A stretch of DNA of 64,000 nt from Dyadobacter sediminis (lineage in GTDB: Bacteria > Bacteroidota > Bacteroidia > Cytophagales > Spirosomataceae). Within the stretch, counting starts at the first letter, position 1, and every line of letters begins with the position of its first letter. The stretch is taken from assembly GCF_005860765.1 (NCBI RefSeq), contig NZ_VCEI01000025.1:62001-126000 (forward strand). The letters run 5' to 3'. The translations under genes and the position numbers were made by a program. Below, in pieces: positions 43,087 through 51,940 of the stretch. The notes under the pieces are model-generated. The model did no database searches. It saw only the letters and a program-made list of their open reading frames with translations, and was not told where the DNA came from.

Positions 43087-44388
43087 TCAAAGCGTTTTAT
43101 GCCGGCCGGTAGCAACGAAGAAAATGGTTACAACGGCAAGTCCTGCAAAAAACCAGAGACTCAGAACCAGATTGTAATAAATGATGGCAATCAGGCAGAC
43201 TGTGGACAGAACAAGCGCAATCAACGGAAAAAACGGGAATCCGGGAACCATAAAAGGCCGTTCCAGTTCGGGTTCTTTTTTCCGTAAGACAAACAGGGCC
43301 ACCATACTGATTATATACATGACCACGGCTCCAAGCGCAGCAAGAATGATAACCTGGTCCGTAGTTCCGAGCAGCAAAGCCATGCAGCCGATAATGCCTC
43401 CCGCAATCAGTGCCCAGTGCGGCGTTTGAAAGCGGGCGTTGAGCTGGCCGAGAAACGATGGAAGATAACCGCTTCTTGCCAGTGCAAAAATCTGTCTGGA
43501 ATAACCGATCACAGTGCCGTGAAAGGAAGCAATCAATCCGAAAAGGCCGAGGCTTGCAAAAAGCTGCGTAAGACTGTTGTCACGTCCGAGAACAATGCCC
43601 AGCGCTGCCGGAAGCGGATAATCGATTTCACTCAGCCGACGCCAGTGTGCAACGCCGCCGGTAAAGATCATGACGGCCAGTGCAAGTACAACCAGCGTAA
43701 GAATCCCGTAAATGTAACCCAGCGATATCGTCCGTTTCGGATCTTCCACTTCCTCCGCCACCATGGCCACACCTTCTATGGCCAGATAAAACCAGATTGC
43801 AAACGGAAGTGCTGCAAAAACGCCCGGCCAGCCAAACGGCATTGGCTCGGTCACGAACGTTTCATAGGAAAAATGCGGCGCAACGATACCGATGTAAATC
43901 AGCAGTTCGGCAACGGCAAGAATGGTGACAACCAGCGAGAAAAAAGCCGATTCCTTGATCCCCAGTAAATTGATCATGATAAAAATGGCATAGCATGCTA
44001 ATGCAACTTCAAGGACCTGTAACGATGGATAAAGAAAATGAGTATAGCTGCCAAGCGCAAAGGCGATCGCCGGCGGGGTAATCAGGAATTCAATCAGCGT
44101 TGCATATCCGGCAATAATGCCGCCCCACCAGCCAAAAGCCCGGTGCGAATACGAAAACGGGCCGCCTGCCTGCGGAATGGACGTGGTCAGTTCGGTAAAG
44201 CTGAATATAAAGGTCACATACATAATGGTTACGACCAGCGTGGCAATAAGAAAACCGATGGTTCCGGAAACGCCCCATCCGTAGTTCCAGCCAAAGTATT
44301 CACCGGAAATAACCAGTCCGACAGCAATGGCCCAGAGATGTATTGGTTTTAAAACTTTTTTAAGGGAAGCAGATTGTTCAGCAGACAT
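43087..44388 (-). CDS. APC-family permease, ethanolamine permease-like
   Basis: 433 residues with about 12 transmembrane segments. LKKVLKPIHLWAIAVGLVISGEYFGWNYGW, with ISGEYFGWNYGW as the eat-type signature (shown in part), SYSHRAFGWWGG and AIEGVAMVAEEVEDPKRT are typical of TIGR00908-type ethanolamine permeases in the amino acid-polyamine-organocation superfamily. It imports ethanolamine or a related amine by proton symport at the cytoplasmic membrane. No ethanolamine ammonia-lyase genes lie nearby, so the substrate is the best match rather than proven. Monocistronic. Confidence 0.8.
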   Translation of the reverse strand: MSAEQSASLKKVLKPIHLWAIAVGLVISGEYFGWNYGWGVSGTIGFLIATLVVTIMYVTFIFSFTELTTSIPQAGGPFSYSHRAFGWWGGIIAGYATLIEFLITPPAIAFALGSYTHFLYPSLQVLEVALACYAIFIMINLLGIKESAFFSLVVTILAVAELLIYIGIVAPHFSYETFVTEPMPFGWPGVFAALPFAIWFYLAIEGVAMVAEEVEDPKRTISLGYIYGILTLVVLALAVMIFTGGVAHWRRLSEIDYPLPAALGIVLGRDNSLTQLFASLGLFGLIASFHGTVIGYSRQIFALARSGYLPSFLGQLNARFQTPHWALIAGGIIGCMALLLGTTDQVIILAALGAVVMYIISMVALFVLRKKEPELERPFMVPGFPFFPLIALVLSTVCLIAIIYYNLVLSLWFFAGLAVVTIFFVATGRHKTL

Positions 44389-44497
44389 GCAGCATTTTTT
44401 GACTGTTTATAAAACAGCACAATATAATCTATAACTTTCCGAATGCAATTGAATGCTTCTGGAAAGTTGCAGATCAGTACTGTTTTATTTGGAGTTG

Positions 44498-45283
44498 CTA
44501 CCTGGGTGCAGTACGAAGATAATCGCCCATTTCCCTTACTTTATCTGTATTCAGATAATCCACGCCCAGCGTCATCATGATTTTCCAGGAGTTGATATTG
44601 TCCGGAGTGGCCCAGATGCGCATTTTTTTTCCAAGGCCATGCGTCTGGCCAAGTACCTGCACAATCCGCTTTTTATCCTTTTCAGGCAATGGGCCTTCAC
44701 CGTTCCACCGGGAATATTTATCGAAAGCCTGACTGATCAGTCCGATGCGTTCCAGCTGCTTTGGCGTGTAAGTTATTTCCGGCCGGCCGTCGAAGAAAAT
44801 AAAGTCAGGATATTTTTCAAATGACGAAGGTTCCGGAACATTGCCGCTTACAACGATCCGGACTGTTCCTTTCGGCGCCAGAACATGCTTGTGCGGTTCC
44901 AGTTCTTTGACCAGCGCGGCCAGCGTCGGTTCAGCCGAAGTTTTCAGGTCGATAAGCAACTGAAGAGGCACATCTTCCTGCGGATAAATACTGCCGCCGT
45001 TCTTTTCAGTCTGCTTTAAGATCGGCTGCATGTAGAGCGATGCGAATGTGCGTTCGGGACGGATGTCTTTTATAGTATGCGCAACAAAAAGCGTGTCATT
45101 AACCAGAAAAAGATCCGCTTCTATCGAACCGAATTGCTGGTCATAGGCATCATAAAAAGCTTTTCTTCTTTCATAATCATTATGTGAATGTGCCTGTGCA
45201 GTTGTGTAGGACTTGATGCTTTGCGCATGCAGCTGCGGATAGAAAAGCAGGGCTCCAAGGAGAAAAAGTATCGTAAACTTCAT
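44498..45283 (-). CDS. PI-PLC/GDPD-like exported phosphodiesterase domain protein
   Basis: 261 residues with a signal peptide (MKFTILFLLGALLFYPQLHA). The TIM-barrel start AQAHSHNDYERRKAFYDAY carries the catalytic HSHNDY motif, then FGSIEADLFLVNDTLFVAHT (metal-binding Glu-Asp), LQLLIDLKT, and MRIWATPDNINSWKIMMTLGVDYLNTD near the end, the layout of the glycerophosphodiester phosphodiesterase/phosphoinositide phospholipase C superfamily (AIM6-like). Periplasmic; likely a phosphodiesterase acting on lipids or deacylated phospholipids. It is downstream of the permease in opposite operon order but on the same strand, 109 bases apart. Confidence 0.85.
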   Translation of the reverse strand: MKFTILFLLGALLFYPQLHAQSIKSYTTAQAHSHNDYERRKAFYDAYDQQFGSIEADLFLVNDTLFVAHTIKDIRPERTFASLYMQPILKQTEKNGGSIYPQEDVPLQLLIDLKTSAEPTLAALVKELEPHKHVLAPKGTVRIVVSGNVPEPSSFEKYPDFIFFDGRPEITYTPKQLERIGLISQAFDKYSRWNGEGPLPEKDKKRIVQVLGQTHGLGKKMRIWATPDNINSWKIMMTLGVDYLNTDKVREMGDYLRTAPR

Positions 45284-45475
45284 TATTCAGAAAGATAAGG
45301 GGCGTAAAATCGGGTAAATATATGCTAAATTAGAATCAGCTGTTATTGAAAAAAGTATCCGTTTCAGAATTAGCCGATCACGGATGTATTCTCCTCATTT
45401 CTAGGACGGCTCCCGTTTTTTACAAAACCGTTTTTCCCGGATTGCGGTACAAAAAATCAACTTAAAAGAAGTTGC

Positions 45476-45490
45476 GGCCAGAATATTGCT
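45476..45490 (+). promoter_or_regulatory. weak -24/-12-like promoter upstream of an APC permease
   Basis: CGGCCA (45475-45480), then GAATA and TTGC (45486-45489): GG and GC are exactly 10 bases apart as in sigma-54 promoters, but the -24 box is poor. It lies 50 bases before the permease start. Confidence 0.25.
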
Positions 45491-45539
45491 ATTTTAGCTA
45501 AACTATTGCTTACTGACGTTATGATAACTCGATTACTTC

Positions 45540-47240
45540 ATGAAACAAAATTCTGCTCTCTTTCGTAAAAAAACAGTTGATCAAATACTGAAAGATGCTC
45601 ACTCAAATGAAAACAGTCTGGCTAAAGTACTTGGAGTGCGTGATCTTGTTTCGCTGGGCATTGCTGCCATTGTAGGAGCAGGTATATTTAGTACAATCGG
45701 GCTGGCCAGTTACAACGGCGGACCGGCTGTATCTCTTTTATTCGTTTTTACGGCCGTTGCATGTGTTTTTACTGCTTTGTCGTACGCTCAGTTTGCAAGT
45801 ACGGTTCCGGTTTCCGGCAGTGCCTATACTTATGCTTACGTAGCCTTCGGTGAACTTTTTGCATGGATTATCGGCTGGGCGCTTATTCTGGAGTATGCCG
45901 TTTCCAACATGGTGGTTGCCATTTCATGGTCCGAATATTTCGTAAGCATGCTCAAAGGGTTCGGCATAACGCTGCCCGGCTGGCTCACCATGAATCAGGA
46001 ATCTGCCTCCGAGGCATTCAGCAAATTGCAGCTTGCAGGCGCAGCGCAGTTAACGGAGTATGAGCGCTTTGCAGCGTCTGCTTATGAAATGGCGCCCCGC
46101 ATCGGAGACTTTCCCGTCATTCTCAATCTTCCCGCCGGACTGGTTACCTTGTTCATTACGGCGCTTGTGTACATCGGCATACGCGAGTCGCGGACGGCCA
46201 GCAACATTATGGTCGTGCTGAAAATCGGCGTGGTGCTGCTGGTTATTCTTGCAGGCGCATTTTATGTAAAACCGGAAAACTGGTCGCCGTTTGCACCAAA
46301 CGGAGCAAAAGGTGTTTTAAGCGGAGTTGCCGCCGTATTTTTTGCATTCATCGGTTTTGATTCCATTTCAACAACAGCAGAAGAATGCAAAGATCCGCAA
46401 AGGGATATGCCCAAAGCCATGATTTACTGCCTGATCATTTGTACCGTTTTATACGTGCTGATTACGCTGGTCCTGACGGGAATGGTGAATTACAAGGAAC
46501 TGAAAGTAAGTGACCCGCTGGCTTTTGTTTTTCAGAAAAACGGCCTTGATTTCATGGCCGGCGTCATCTCGGTAAGTTCAGTAATTGCCATCACAAGCGC
46601 ATTGCTCGTGTATCAGCTCGGACAGCCGAGGATCTGGATGACCATGAGCCGCGACGGGCTTTTATGGAAACGGTTTTCAAAAATCCATCCCAGATATCAG
46701 ACGCCTTCTTTCGCAACCATCGTCACGGGCTTTGTCGTGGGCATTCCCGCATTGTTTTTCAAAATGGATTTCTTTGTCGATCTGACGAGCGTCGGGACGT
46801 TTTTTGCCTTCATTCTGGTTTGCGGCGGCGTTCTTTACTTGGATCACAAAGGCATTTCTGCGCAGTCCAAATTCCGCGTACCTTACATCAATGGAAAATA
46901 CCTGGTCGGGATCCTTTTTATCCTTTCCATCATGGGACTTTTATTGTACGGACAGGAAGTAATTCAGGAGTGGAGTCTTCTTTCAGCAGAGGCCATATTT
47001 GAACACAAGCTGCTTACGATTATTTTCTGGATTACATGGGCGATACTTTCCGTGATGAGTTATCAGCACAATTTTTCCATTCTTCCCGTGGCAGGCATTC
47101 TTACGAACCTTTACCTGATGACAGAACTCGGATCTTCCAACTGGCTGATTTTCGTCATCTGGCTGGCAATCGGGCTGGTGATTTATTTCAGTTACGGCTA
47201 CCGCAGGAGCAAACTGGCTGCCGGCAATCAGAATTCGTAA
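45540..47240 (+). CDS. APC-family amino acid permease (cationic amino acid transporter-like)
   Basis: 566 residues, about 14 transmembrane segments. VLGVRDLVSLGIAAIVGAGI (the gated-pore glycine motif), FSTIGLASYNGGPAVSL, SGSAYTYAYVAFGELFAWIIGW and FFAFIGFDSISTTAEECKDP (QRDMP follows) are hallmarks of YfnA/CAT-like transporters. It takes up amino acids at the cytoplasmic membrane. A loop of about 30 residues after the fourth segment (SEAFSKLQLAGAAQLTEYERF) is larger than in the bacterial norm. It converges on the sensor kinase gene, with only 21 bases between stops. Confidence 0.9.
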   Translation: MKQNSALFRKKTVDQILKDAHSNENSLAKVLGVRDLVSLGIAAIVGAGIFSTIGLASYNGGPAVSLLFVFTAVACVFTALSYAQFASTVPVSGSAYTYAYVAFGELFAWIIGWALILEYAVSNMVVAISWSEYFVSMLKGFGITLPGWLTMNQESASEAFSKLQLAGAAQLTEYERFAASAYEMAPRIGDFPVILNLPAGLVTLFITALVYIGIRESRTASNIMVVLKIGVVLLVILAGAFYVKPENWSPFAPNGAKGVLSGVAAVFFAFIGFDSISTTAEECKDPQRDMPKAMIYCLIICTVLYVLITLVLTGMVNYKELKVSDPLAFVFQKNGLDFMAGVISVSSVIAITSALLVYQLGQPRIWMTMSRDGLLWKRFSKIHPRYQTPSFATIVTGFVVGIPALFFKMDFFVDLTSVGTFFAFILVCGGVLYLDHKGISAQSKFRVPYINGKYLVGILFILSIMGLLLYGQEVIQEWSLLSAEAIFEHKLLTIIFWITWAILSVMSYQHNFSILPVAGILTNLYLMTELGSSNWLIFVIWLAIGLVIYFSYGYRRSKLAAGNQNS

Positions 47241-47261
47241 AAGTAAACTGGAAAATGCCGG

Positions 47262-48602
47262 TCAGATCATCAGTGTAAAAACAGTTCCTTTTCCAACTTC
47301 GGAAGAAACGTTCAGTTGTCCGTTATGCTGCTGCAGAATCTGGCGCGAAAGGCTTAACCCGATTCCGGAACCTGTTTTTTTGGTGGTATAAAAAGGGATA
47401 AAAATGTTTTCAATGGCTTCGGGTTCAATTCCGTCGCCATTGTCTTCCACCTCGATCATCACGGCATTGTCCGTCTGATATGCAGACAAAGTTATGAGGC
47501 GGTTAGTCTGGCTGGAAAATGCTTCGGACGCATTTTTGATGAGATTGATCAGCACCTGCTGAATCTGGCTTGCGTCGGCTTTTACGATCAGCGTTTCGGG
47601 CTTTACAGAAAGTTTCCATAAAACCTTGGACTGAGTCAGATCCGTTTGCAGAAGCTGAAGAACTTCATGCAAAAGTTCCGAAACGTTAAGGTTGGCAAAA
47701 ACAGGCTTTGGCAAAGTAGTGAAATCCCGGTATGCATTCACAAACTGCATCATGCCCTTGCTTCTTTTTTCAAGGGTATGCAAAGCTTCCTTAAGGTCAT
47801 TTACTGCTTCCTGATCCGTCGTGGATTTTTCAATGTCTTCATTTACAATCAGTCTCATGGTTCCGACAAGCGAAACGATCGGTGTCATGGAATTCATGAT
47901 TTCATGGCGCAGCACCCTCGTCAGGTTTTGCCAGGATTCCACTTCCTGCTGCTGAAGTTCGGTCTGGATATTTTGCAGAACAACAATTCTGACCCACATT
48001 CCCCGCAGCTGAATGGATGCGCCCTGCAGGGCAAGAGGCTGATCCGAAGGAGTCCGGTACAGTTCACGTACGCCGCTGTCCAGATTCGAAAGCAGTTCAA
48101 AAAGCCTCGGATGTTTGTCTTTCAGTTCGCCAAGCTGATGCAGCCTGTAAATGCCGAGCATACGCAATGCCGCATTGTTGATCAGATTCACTTGTCCGGT
48201 GCTGTCAAAAGTGATGAGCCCGGTTCCGATATGCTGCACAATGGTGTTCAGATACTGAAGATTGGCTTCTTTTTCGGCCCGCGCCTGACGAAATGCGTGT
48301 AAAACTTCATTGAACTGCTGGTTCAGTTCTTTAAAGGTCCTGCCCATTTTATTATCCGAACGGAAATTGATTGTAAAATCGGAATAACGGACAGATTCCA
48401 GAAAGTAAGTCAGTTTTCTGTTGACATTCGTTACGTACTGATAAAGCAGCGAACCCTGCACGAAAATAAAAATGGCACCCAGAACATAAATAAGCATGCT
48501 GTTGGTATGTCCTGAAGCCAGCCATGCTACGGCAATAACGCTCAGGATAATCACCGTTATCCTGAGCATGATCATGATGCTGAAATGTCGTAATCCGACC
48601 AT
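47262..48602 (-). CDS. NtrY-like sensor histidine kinase
   Basis: 446 residues. Two membrane segments (about 12-30 and 36-55), a HAMP-like linker, a PAS domain (about 115-200), HisKA with phospho-acceptor His233 in LTRVLRHEIMNSMTPIVSL, and HATPase_c with N-box NLIKNASEAF (Asn357), G1 DNGDGI (387-392) and G2 GSGIGL (411-416). The PAS-HisKA part is of the class that partners sigma-54 activators. No response regulator is beside it; the only sigma-54-type regulator in the window is at 58272, so that is a candidate partner (inference). Confidence 0.92.
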   Translation of the reverse strand: MVGLRHFSIMIMLRITVIILSVIAVAWLASGHTNSMLIYVLGAIFIFVQGSLLYQYVTNVNRKLTYFLESVRYSDFTINFRSDNKMGRTFKELNQQFNEVLHAFRQARAEKEANLQYLNTIVQHIGTGLITFDSTGQVNLINNAALRMLGIYRLHQLGELKDKHPRLFELLSNLDSGVRELYRTPSDQPLALQGASIQLRGMWVRIVVLQNIQTELQQQEVESWQNLTRVLRHEIMNSMTPIVSLVGTMRLIVNEDIEKSTTDQEAVNDLKEALHTLEKRSKGMMQFVNAYRDFTTLPKPVFANLNVSELLHEVLQLLQTDLTQSKVLWKLSVKPETLIVKADASQIQQVLINLIKNASEAFSSQTNRLITLSAYQTDNAVMIEVEDNGDGIEPEAIENIFIPFYTTKKTGSGIGLSLSRQILQQHNGQLNVSSEVGKGTVFTLMI

Positions 48603-48626
48603 TTAAATCCGGTATTCAGAAATTTG

Positions 48627-49304
48627 CTATTCGTTTTCCAGTACGTTCTGCGGTACGCCCGACATTTCGCTGAGCACATATTTTTCCAGCGAAGGAATTT
48701 TATAATGCGCCAGATTGAATTTGGAATGTTCGTATACTTCCATGGCCGGAACCGAAATCGTGATCATTCCCGCGGCATGCGCTGCGCGGAGGCCGGCATG
48801 AGAATCTTCAAACGCAATGCATTCCTCGGGCAATACACCCAGTTTGGCAGCGGTTGTAAGATAAACTGCGGGATGCGGTTTTGTAAATTCTTCCAGTTCG
48901 CCGGAATGCCATACATCAAAATAATCGATTATTTCAAGCCTTTTAAGCACGCCTTCGATCAGGTCCATATGCGAAGCCGAAGCAACGGCCAGTTTGAGTC
49001 CTTTTGCTTTCAGGTCTTTAATAATTTCAATAGCGCCGGGCATGGCAACGGCATGGGCAAGAATGTTTTTATGCGCAAGTTCCAGAATTTCACTTTCCAG
49101 TTCTTCAAATGAAGGCGTGTTCCAGGGTTGCAGCTGATGGCAGAAATCAAGGAACAGCTTCACCGACAAGCCGGTTGTCTGCTGTTTGAGCGCATCAGTC
49201 AGATCAAAATTTACTTTCCGCATGACGTCACGCGCGGCTTGTGTCCAGATGGGTTCCGAATCAATCAGCAACCCGTCCATATCGAATATGGCAGCTTTAA
49301 TCAT
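48627..49304 (-). CDS. HAD-family phosphatase, hexitol/sugar-phosphatase-like
   Basis: 225 residues. HAD motif I KAAIFDMDGLLIDSEPIW (nucleophile Asp and second Asp), motif II AVASASHMDLIEGVL (Ser), motif III Lys in FTKPHPAVYLTTA and motif IV FEDSHAGLRAAHAAGM are present, with the alpha-helical C1 cap between I and II. The sequence is of the YniC/HxpB type that dephosphorylates hexitol and 2-deoxyglucose phosphates. Cytoplasmic. 24 bases downstream of it on the same strand begins the sensor kinase, so the two may share a transcript. Confidence 0.9.
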   Translation of the reverse strand: MIKAAIFDMDGLLIDSEPIWTQAARDVMRKVNFDLTDALKQQTTGLSVKLFLDFCHQLQPWNTPSFEELESEILELAHKNILAHAVAMPGAIEIIKDLKAKGLKLAVASASHMDLIEGVLKRLEIIDYFDVWHSGELEEFTKPHPAVYLTTAAKLGVLPEECIAFEDSHAGLRAAHAAGMITISVPAMEVYEHSKFNLAHYKIPSLEKYVLSEMSGVPQNVLENE

Positions 49305-49586
49305 TATCAGGTGAGTGGATTATACTATAATATGGTTTTCCGGTCTTCCGAATTTTTTATTAATCGCCCAAAACTACTACATTCGCCGGTAAGAATGGCT
49401 TTGGGGGTGTCCAAAAAGGACTGAGATTCATACCCTTTGAACCTGAAACAGTTTATACTGTCGTAGGAAAAAGCAATATCAAGGTAATAACTATCTTTTT
49501 TGTCTTTTAGTTGTCGTGCAATAGATCTTGTATGCGCAGCTTCTTCCTCTTTGCCGTTCCGTTTGTCAATCTTTTAAATCCGAAGA
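49305..49586 (+). other. leader region of the thi operon
   Basis: 282 bases between the HAD gene and thiM. Holds the TPP riboswitch (49398-49474), a weak hairpin with a T-run (49481-49501) that could be the expression platform, and about 85 further untranslated bases before thiM. Confidence 0.6.
49398..49474 (+). promoter_or_regulatory. TPP riboswitch (THI element)
   Basis: P1 is GCTTT (49398-49402) with AAAGC (49470-49474). Inside are GGGGGTG, the pyrimidine-sensing CTGAGA (49421-49426), ACCCTTTGAACCTGA (49432-49446) and GTAGGAA (49463-49469), the conserved blocks of the thiamine pyrophosphate aptamer in the right order. A hairpin AAGGTA/TATCTT with a T-run at 49481-49501 may be the terminator of the platform. 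It controls thiM-thiE-thiD-tenA. Confidence 0.93.
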
Positions 49587-50390
49587 ATGGAATTTAACCT
49601 TGCAAATAACCTGCACAGCCTGAGAGCTTCCGCTCCGCTTGTTCACAACATTACCAATTATGTGGTGATGAATTTTACGGCCAATGCCTTGCTGGCCATC
49701 GGCGCTTCACCCGTTATGTCGCATGCTGCGGAGGAAGCCGAGGATATGGTTTCCATTGCAGGCGCATTAGTCGTGAACATTGGCACATTGTCGCCGGAAT
49801 GGGTGAAAGGCATGAAGCTCGCCATGCGGAAAGCAGCGCAAACGGGCAGGCCGATTATACTGGATCCGGTAGGAGCGGGCGCAACGCCTTACCGCAATGC
49901 CGTGCTGACAGAATTGCTTGAAACAGCCGCTCCGACAATTATCAGAGGAAATGCGTCAGAAATCATGGCGCTTGCCGGAACAAACATCCAGACGAAAGGC
50001 GTGGACAGCACGGCAAGTTCGGCGGAAAGTATGGAAGCGGCAAAAGCATTGAGCCTCAAGTACGGTTCGGTCATCAGTGTAAGCGGCGAAACGGACGTCA
50101 TTGTAAGCGGCACACAGGCTGCATTTGTCTCCGGCGGCGTTCCGCTGATGACGAAAATAACCGGTATGGGCTGTACGGCTTCTGCGCTTGCCGGCGCATT
50201 TGCGGCAGTAAGTTCTGATCCTTTTCACGCTGCCGTATCAGCGGCAGCGGCCATGAGCGTGTGCGGAGAACTGGCTTACCGCAGTGCAAAACTGCCCGGC
50301 TCGTTCCAGATCGCCTTTCTGGACGCGCTTGCAGATATTTCACCGGCACATTTGGCTGAATTGTCAAAGGTGAAATTTACTTCCTTGTAA
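49587..50390 (+). CDS. thiM: hydroxyethylthiazole kinase
   Basis: 267 residues. Phosphorylates hydroxyethylthiazole (THZ) for thiamine salvage. Visible: PLVHNITNYVVMNFTANALL at the start, GASPVMSHAAEEAEDM, ILDPVGAGATPYRN, RGNASEIMALAG and TKITGMGCTASALAGAFAAV with the catalytic Cys/Gly region. Ribokinase-like fold, trimeric in known members. First gene after the TPP riboswitch; thiE follows after 54 bases. Confidence 0.95.
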   Translation: MEFNLANNLHSLRASAPLVHNITNYVVMNFTANALLAIGASPVMSHAAEEAEDMVSIAGALVVNIGTLSPEWVKGMKLAMRKAAQTGRPIILDPVGAGATPYRNAVLTELLETAAPTIIRGNASEIMALAGTNIQTKGVDSTASSAESMEAAKALSLKYGSVISVSGETDVIVSGTQAAFVSGGVPLMTKITGMGCTASALAGAFAAVSSDPFHAAVSAAAAMSVCGELAYRSAKLPGSFQIAFLDALADISPAHLAELSKVKFTSL

Positions 50391-50444
50391 GTTGCTTCAA
50401 TCAATCTGAATTCGTGCATATCAGTTCATCTTAACTGTTTTCAA

Positions 50445-51104
50445 ATGGAACTTTATCTTGTAACAGACGAAGCCGCATGCATGGGACGGGACTTTTTCTG
50501 GGTTGTGGAAGAAGCTGTAAAAGGCGGTGTGACCTTGGTTCAGCTGCGGGAAAAAGCGTTGTCAACAAGTGCTTTCATTGACAAGGCGAAAAGGCTGAAA
50601 GAGCTGCTTGCGCCGTACAAAGTGCCTTTGATCATCAATGACAGCATAGAAGTTGCACTGGCTTGTGATGCTGACGGCATTCATGTCGGGCAAAGCGACA
50701 TGCCGTTTTATGAACTGGAAAACGTGCTTCCTGCCGGCAGGATCATCGGTATTTCTGCTGAAACAAAGGAAAATGTACAGGAAGCGGAAGCATGGAATAT
50801 TTCTTACCTCGCACTGAGTCCGCTGTTTGCAACGCCTTCCAAAACCGACACCGGAAATCCTTGGGGAATGGACGGGATCAGCTGGGCAAAGCAAAACAGC
50901 CGGCATCCGCTGATGGTCATTGGCGGCCTGAACGCGATCAATACAAAAGAAGCCATTCAGAATGGAGCGGACGGAATTGCCGTTATTTCGGCCCTGTGCA
51001 GTTCTCCTTCTCCGTATGAAGCGGCCAAAGAACTCAGAGCCATTATTGCAGCTTCCAAATCCGAAATACACTTACCTCCACAGACAGGATTTCCCAACAA
51101 ATAA
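50445..51104 (+). CDS. thiE: thiamine phosphate synthase
   Basis: 219 residues. Joins HMP-PP and THZ-P to give thiamine phosphate. TIM barrel with the family landmarks VTLVQLREKALSTSAF, PLIINDSIEVALACDADGIH, VGQSDMPF, IGISAETKENVQEAE, ALSPLFATPSKTDTGNPWG and VIGGLNAINTKEAIQNGADG. Co-transcribed with thiM and thiD (15 bases to thiD). Confidence 0.95.
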   Translation: MELYLVTDEAACMGRDFFWVVEEAVKGGVTLVQLREKALSTSAFIDKAKRLKELLAPYKVPLIINDSIEVALACDADGIHVGQSDMPFYELENVLPAGRIIGISAETKENVQEAEAWNISYLALSPLFATPSKTDTGNPWGMDGISWAKQNSRHPLMVIGGLNAINTKEAIQNGADGIAVISALCSSPSPYEAAKELRAIIAASKSEIHLPPQTGFPNK

Positions 51105-51118
51105 TTTGCTGAAAGTGC

Positions 51119-51940
51119 ATGAAACGATACCCAACAGTACTAACCATAGCCGGATCGGACAGCAGCGGCGGGGCCGGAATCCAGGCCGACCTGAAAACCA
51201 TTGCAGCGCTCGGCGCATACGGCGCTTCGGCCATTACGGCACTTACGGCCCAGAATACTCAAGGTGTAAAAGCCATTCATCCCGTTCCGGCGGATTTCCT
51301 GAAAGAACAGCTCGATGCAATTTTTGAAGACCTGATTGTGGATGCCGTTAAAATCGGAATGATCAACACTGTGGAAGCAGCCGTAGCCATTGCGGAAATA
51401 CTGGACCGCTACAAGCCGGAGTTTGTTGTTTTTGATCCTGTAATGGTTTCTACAAGCGGATCAAAACTGATAGAAAATGAAACCATTGCCGTTTTATGGA
51501 AGGAACTGTTTCCGCGCGTGGATCTGATTACGCCCAATCTGGATGAAGGTCAGATTCTTATTTCCGGAAAAATTGATTCCGTCGAACTTTTGAAAGAAGC
51601 TGCCGAAGAAATGGTCCGGAAAGGCTGCAAGGCGGTATTGCTCAAAGGCGGACATCTGGTGGCGCCTACGTTATCCGATGTTTTTGCACGGCAAAATGAA
51701 GAAACTTTGATTTTGGAATCCGGCTACATTGCAAGCAGTAACCTGCACGGGACCGGATGCACCCTTTCCTCGGCCATCGCAACGTACATGGCATTGGGTA
51801 ACTCACTTCCGGAAGCGATCATTTTTGCCAAAAAATATATTTCCGAGGCAATTGAAGCCGGCAAAGATGTAAAGACCGGCCACGGACCGGGACCGCTTAA
51901 TCATTCTTTTTCTCCGATAAACATGCAGTTTGTTTTATGA
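51119..51940 (+). CDS. thiD: hydroxymethylpyrimidine/phosphomethylpyrimidine kinase
   Basis: 273 residues. Phosphorylates HMP and HMP-P. Signature VLTIAGSDSSGGAGIQADLK (full ThiD N-terminus), GAYGASAITALTAQNTQGV, VFDPVMVSTSGSKLI, LITPNLDEGQIL, VLLKGGHL and the anion-hole SSNLHGTGCTLSSAIA. It overlaps tenA by 4 bases, indicating translational coupling, so HMP made by TenA is channelled to ThiD. Confidence 0.96.
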   Translation: MKRYPTVLTIAGSDSSGGAGIQADLKTIAALGAYGASAITALTAQNTQGVKAIHPVPADFLKEQLDAIFEDLIVDAVKIGMINTVEAAVAIAEILDRYKPEFVVFDPVMVSTSGSKLIENETIAVLWKELFPRVDLITPNLDEGQILISGKIDSVELLKEAAEEMVRKGCKAVLLKGGHLVAPTLSDVFARQNEETLILESGYIASSNLHGTGCTLSSAIATYMALGNSLPEAIIFAKKYISEAIEAGKDVKTGHGPGPLNHSFSPINMQFVL

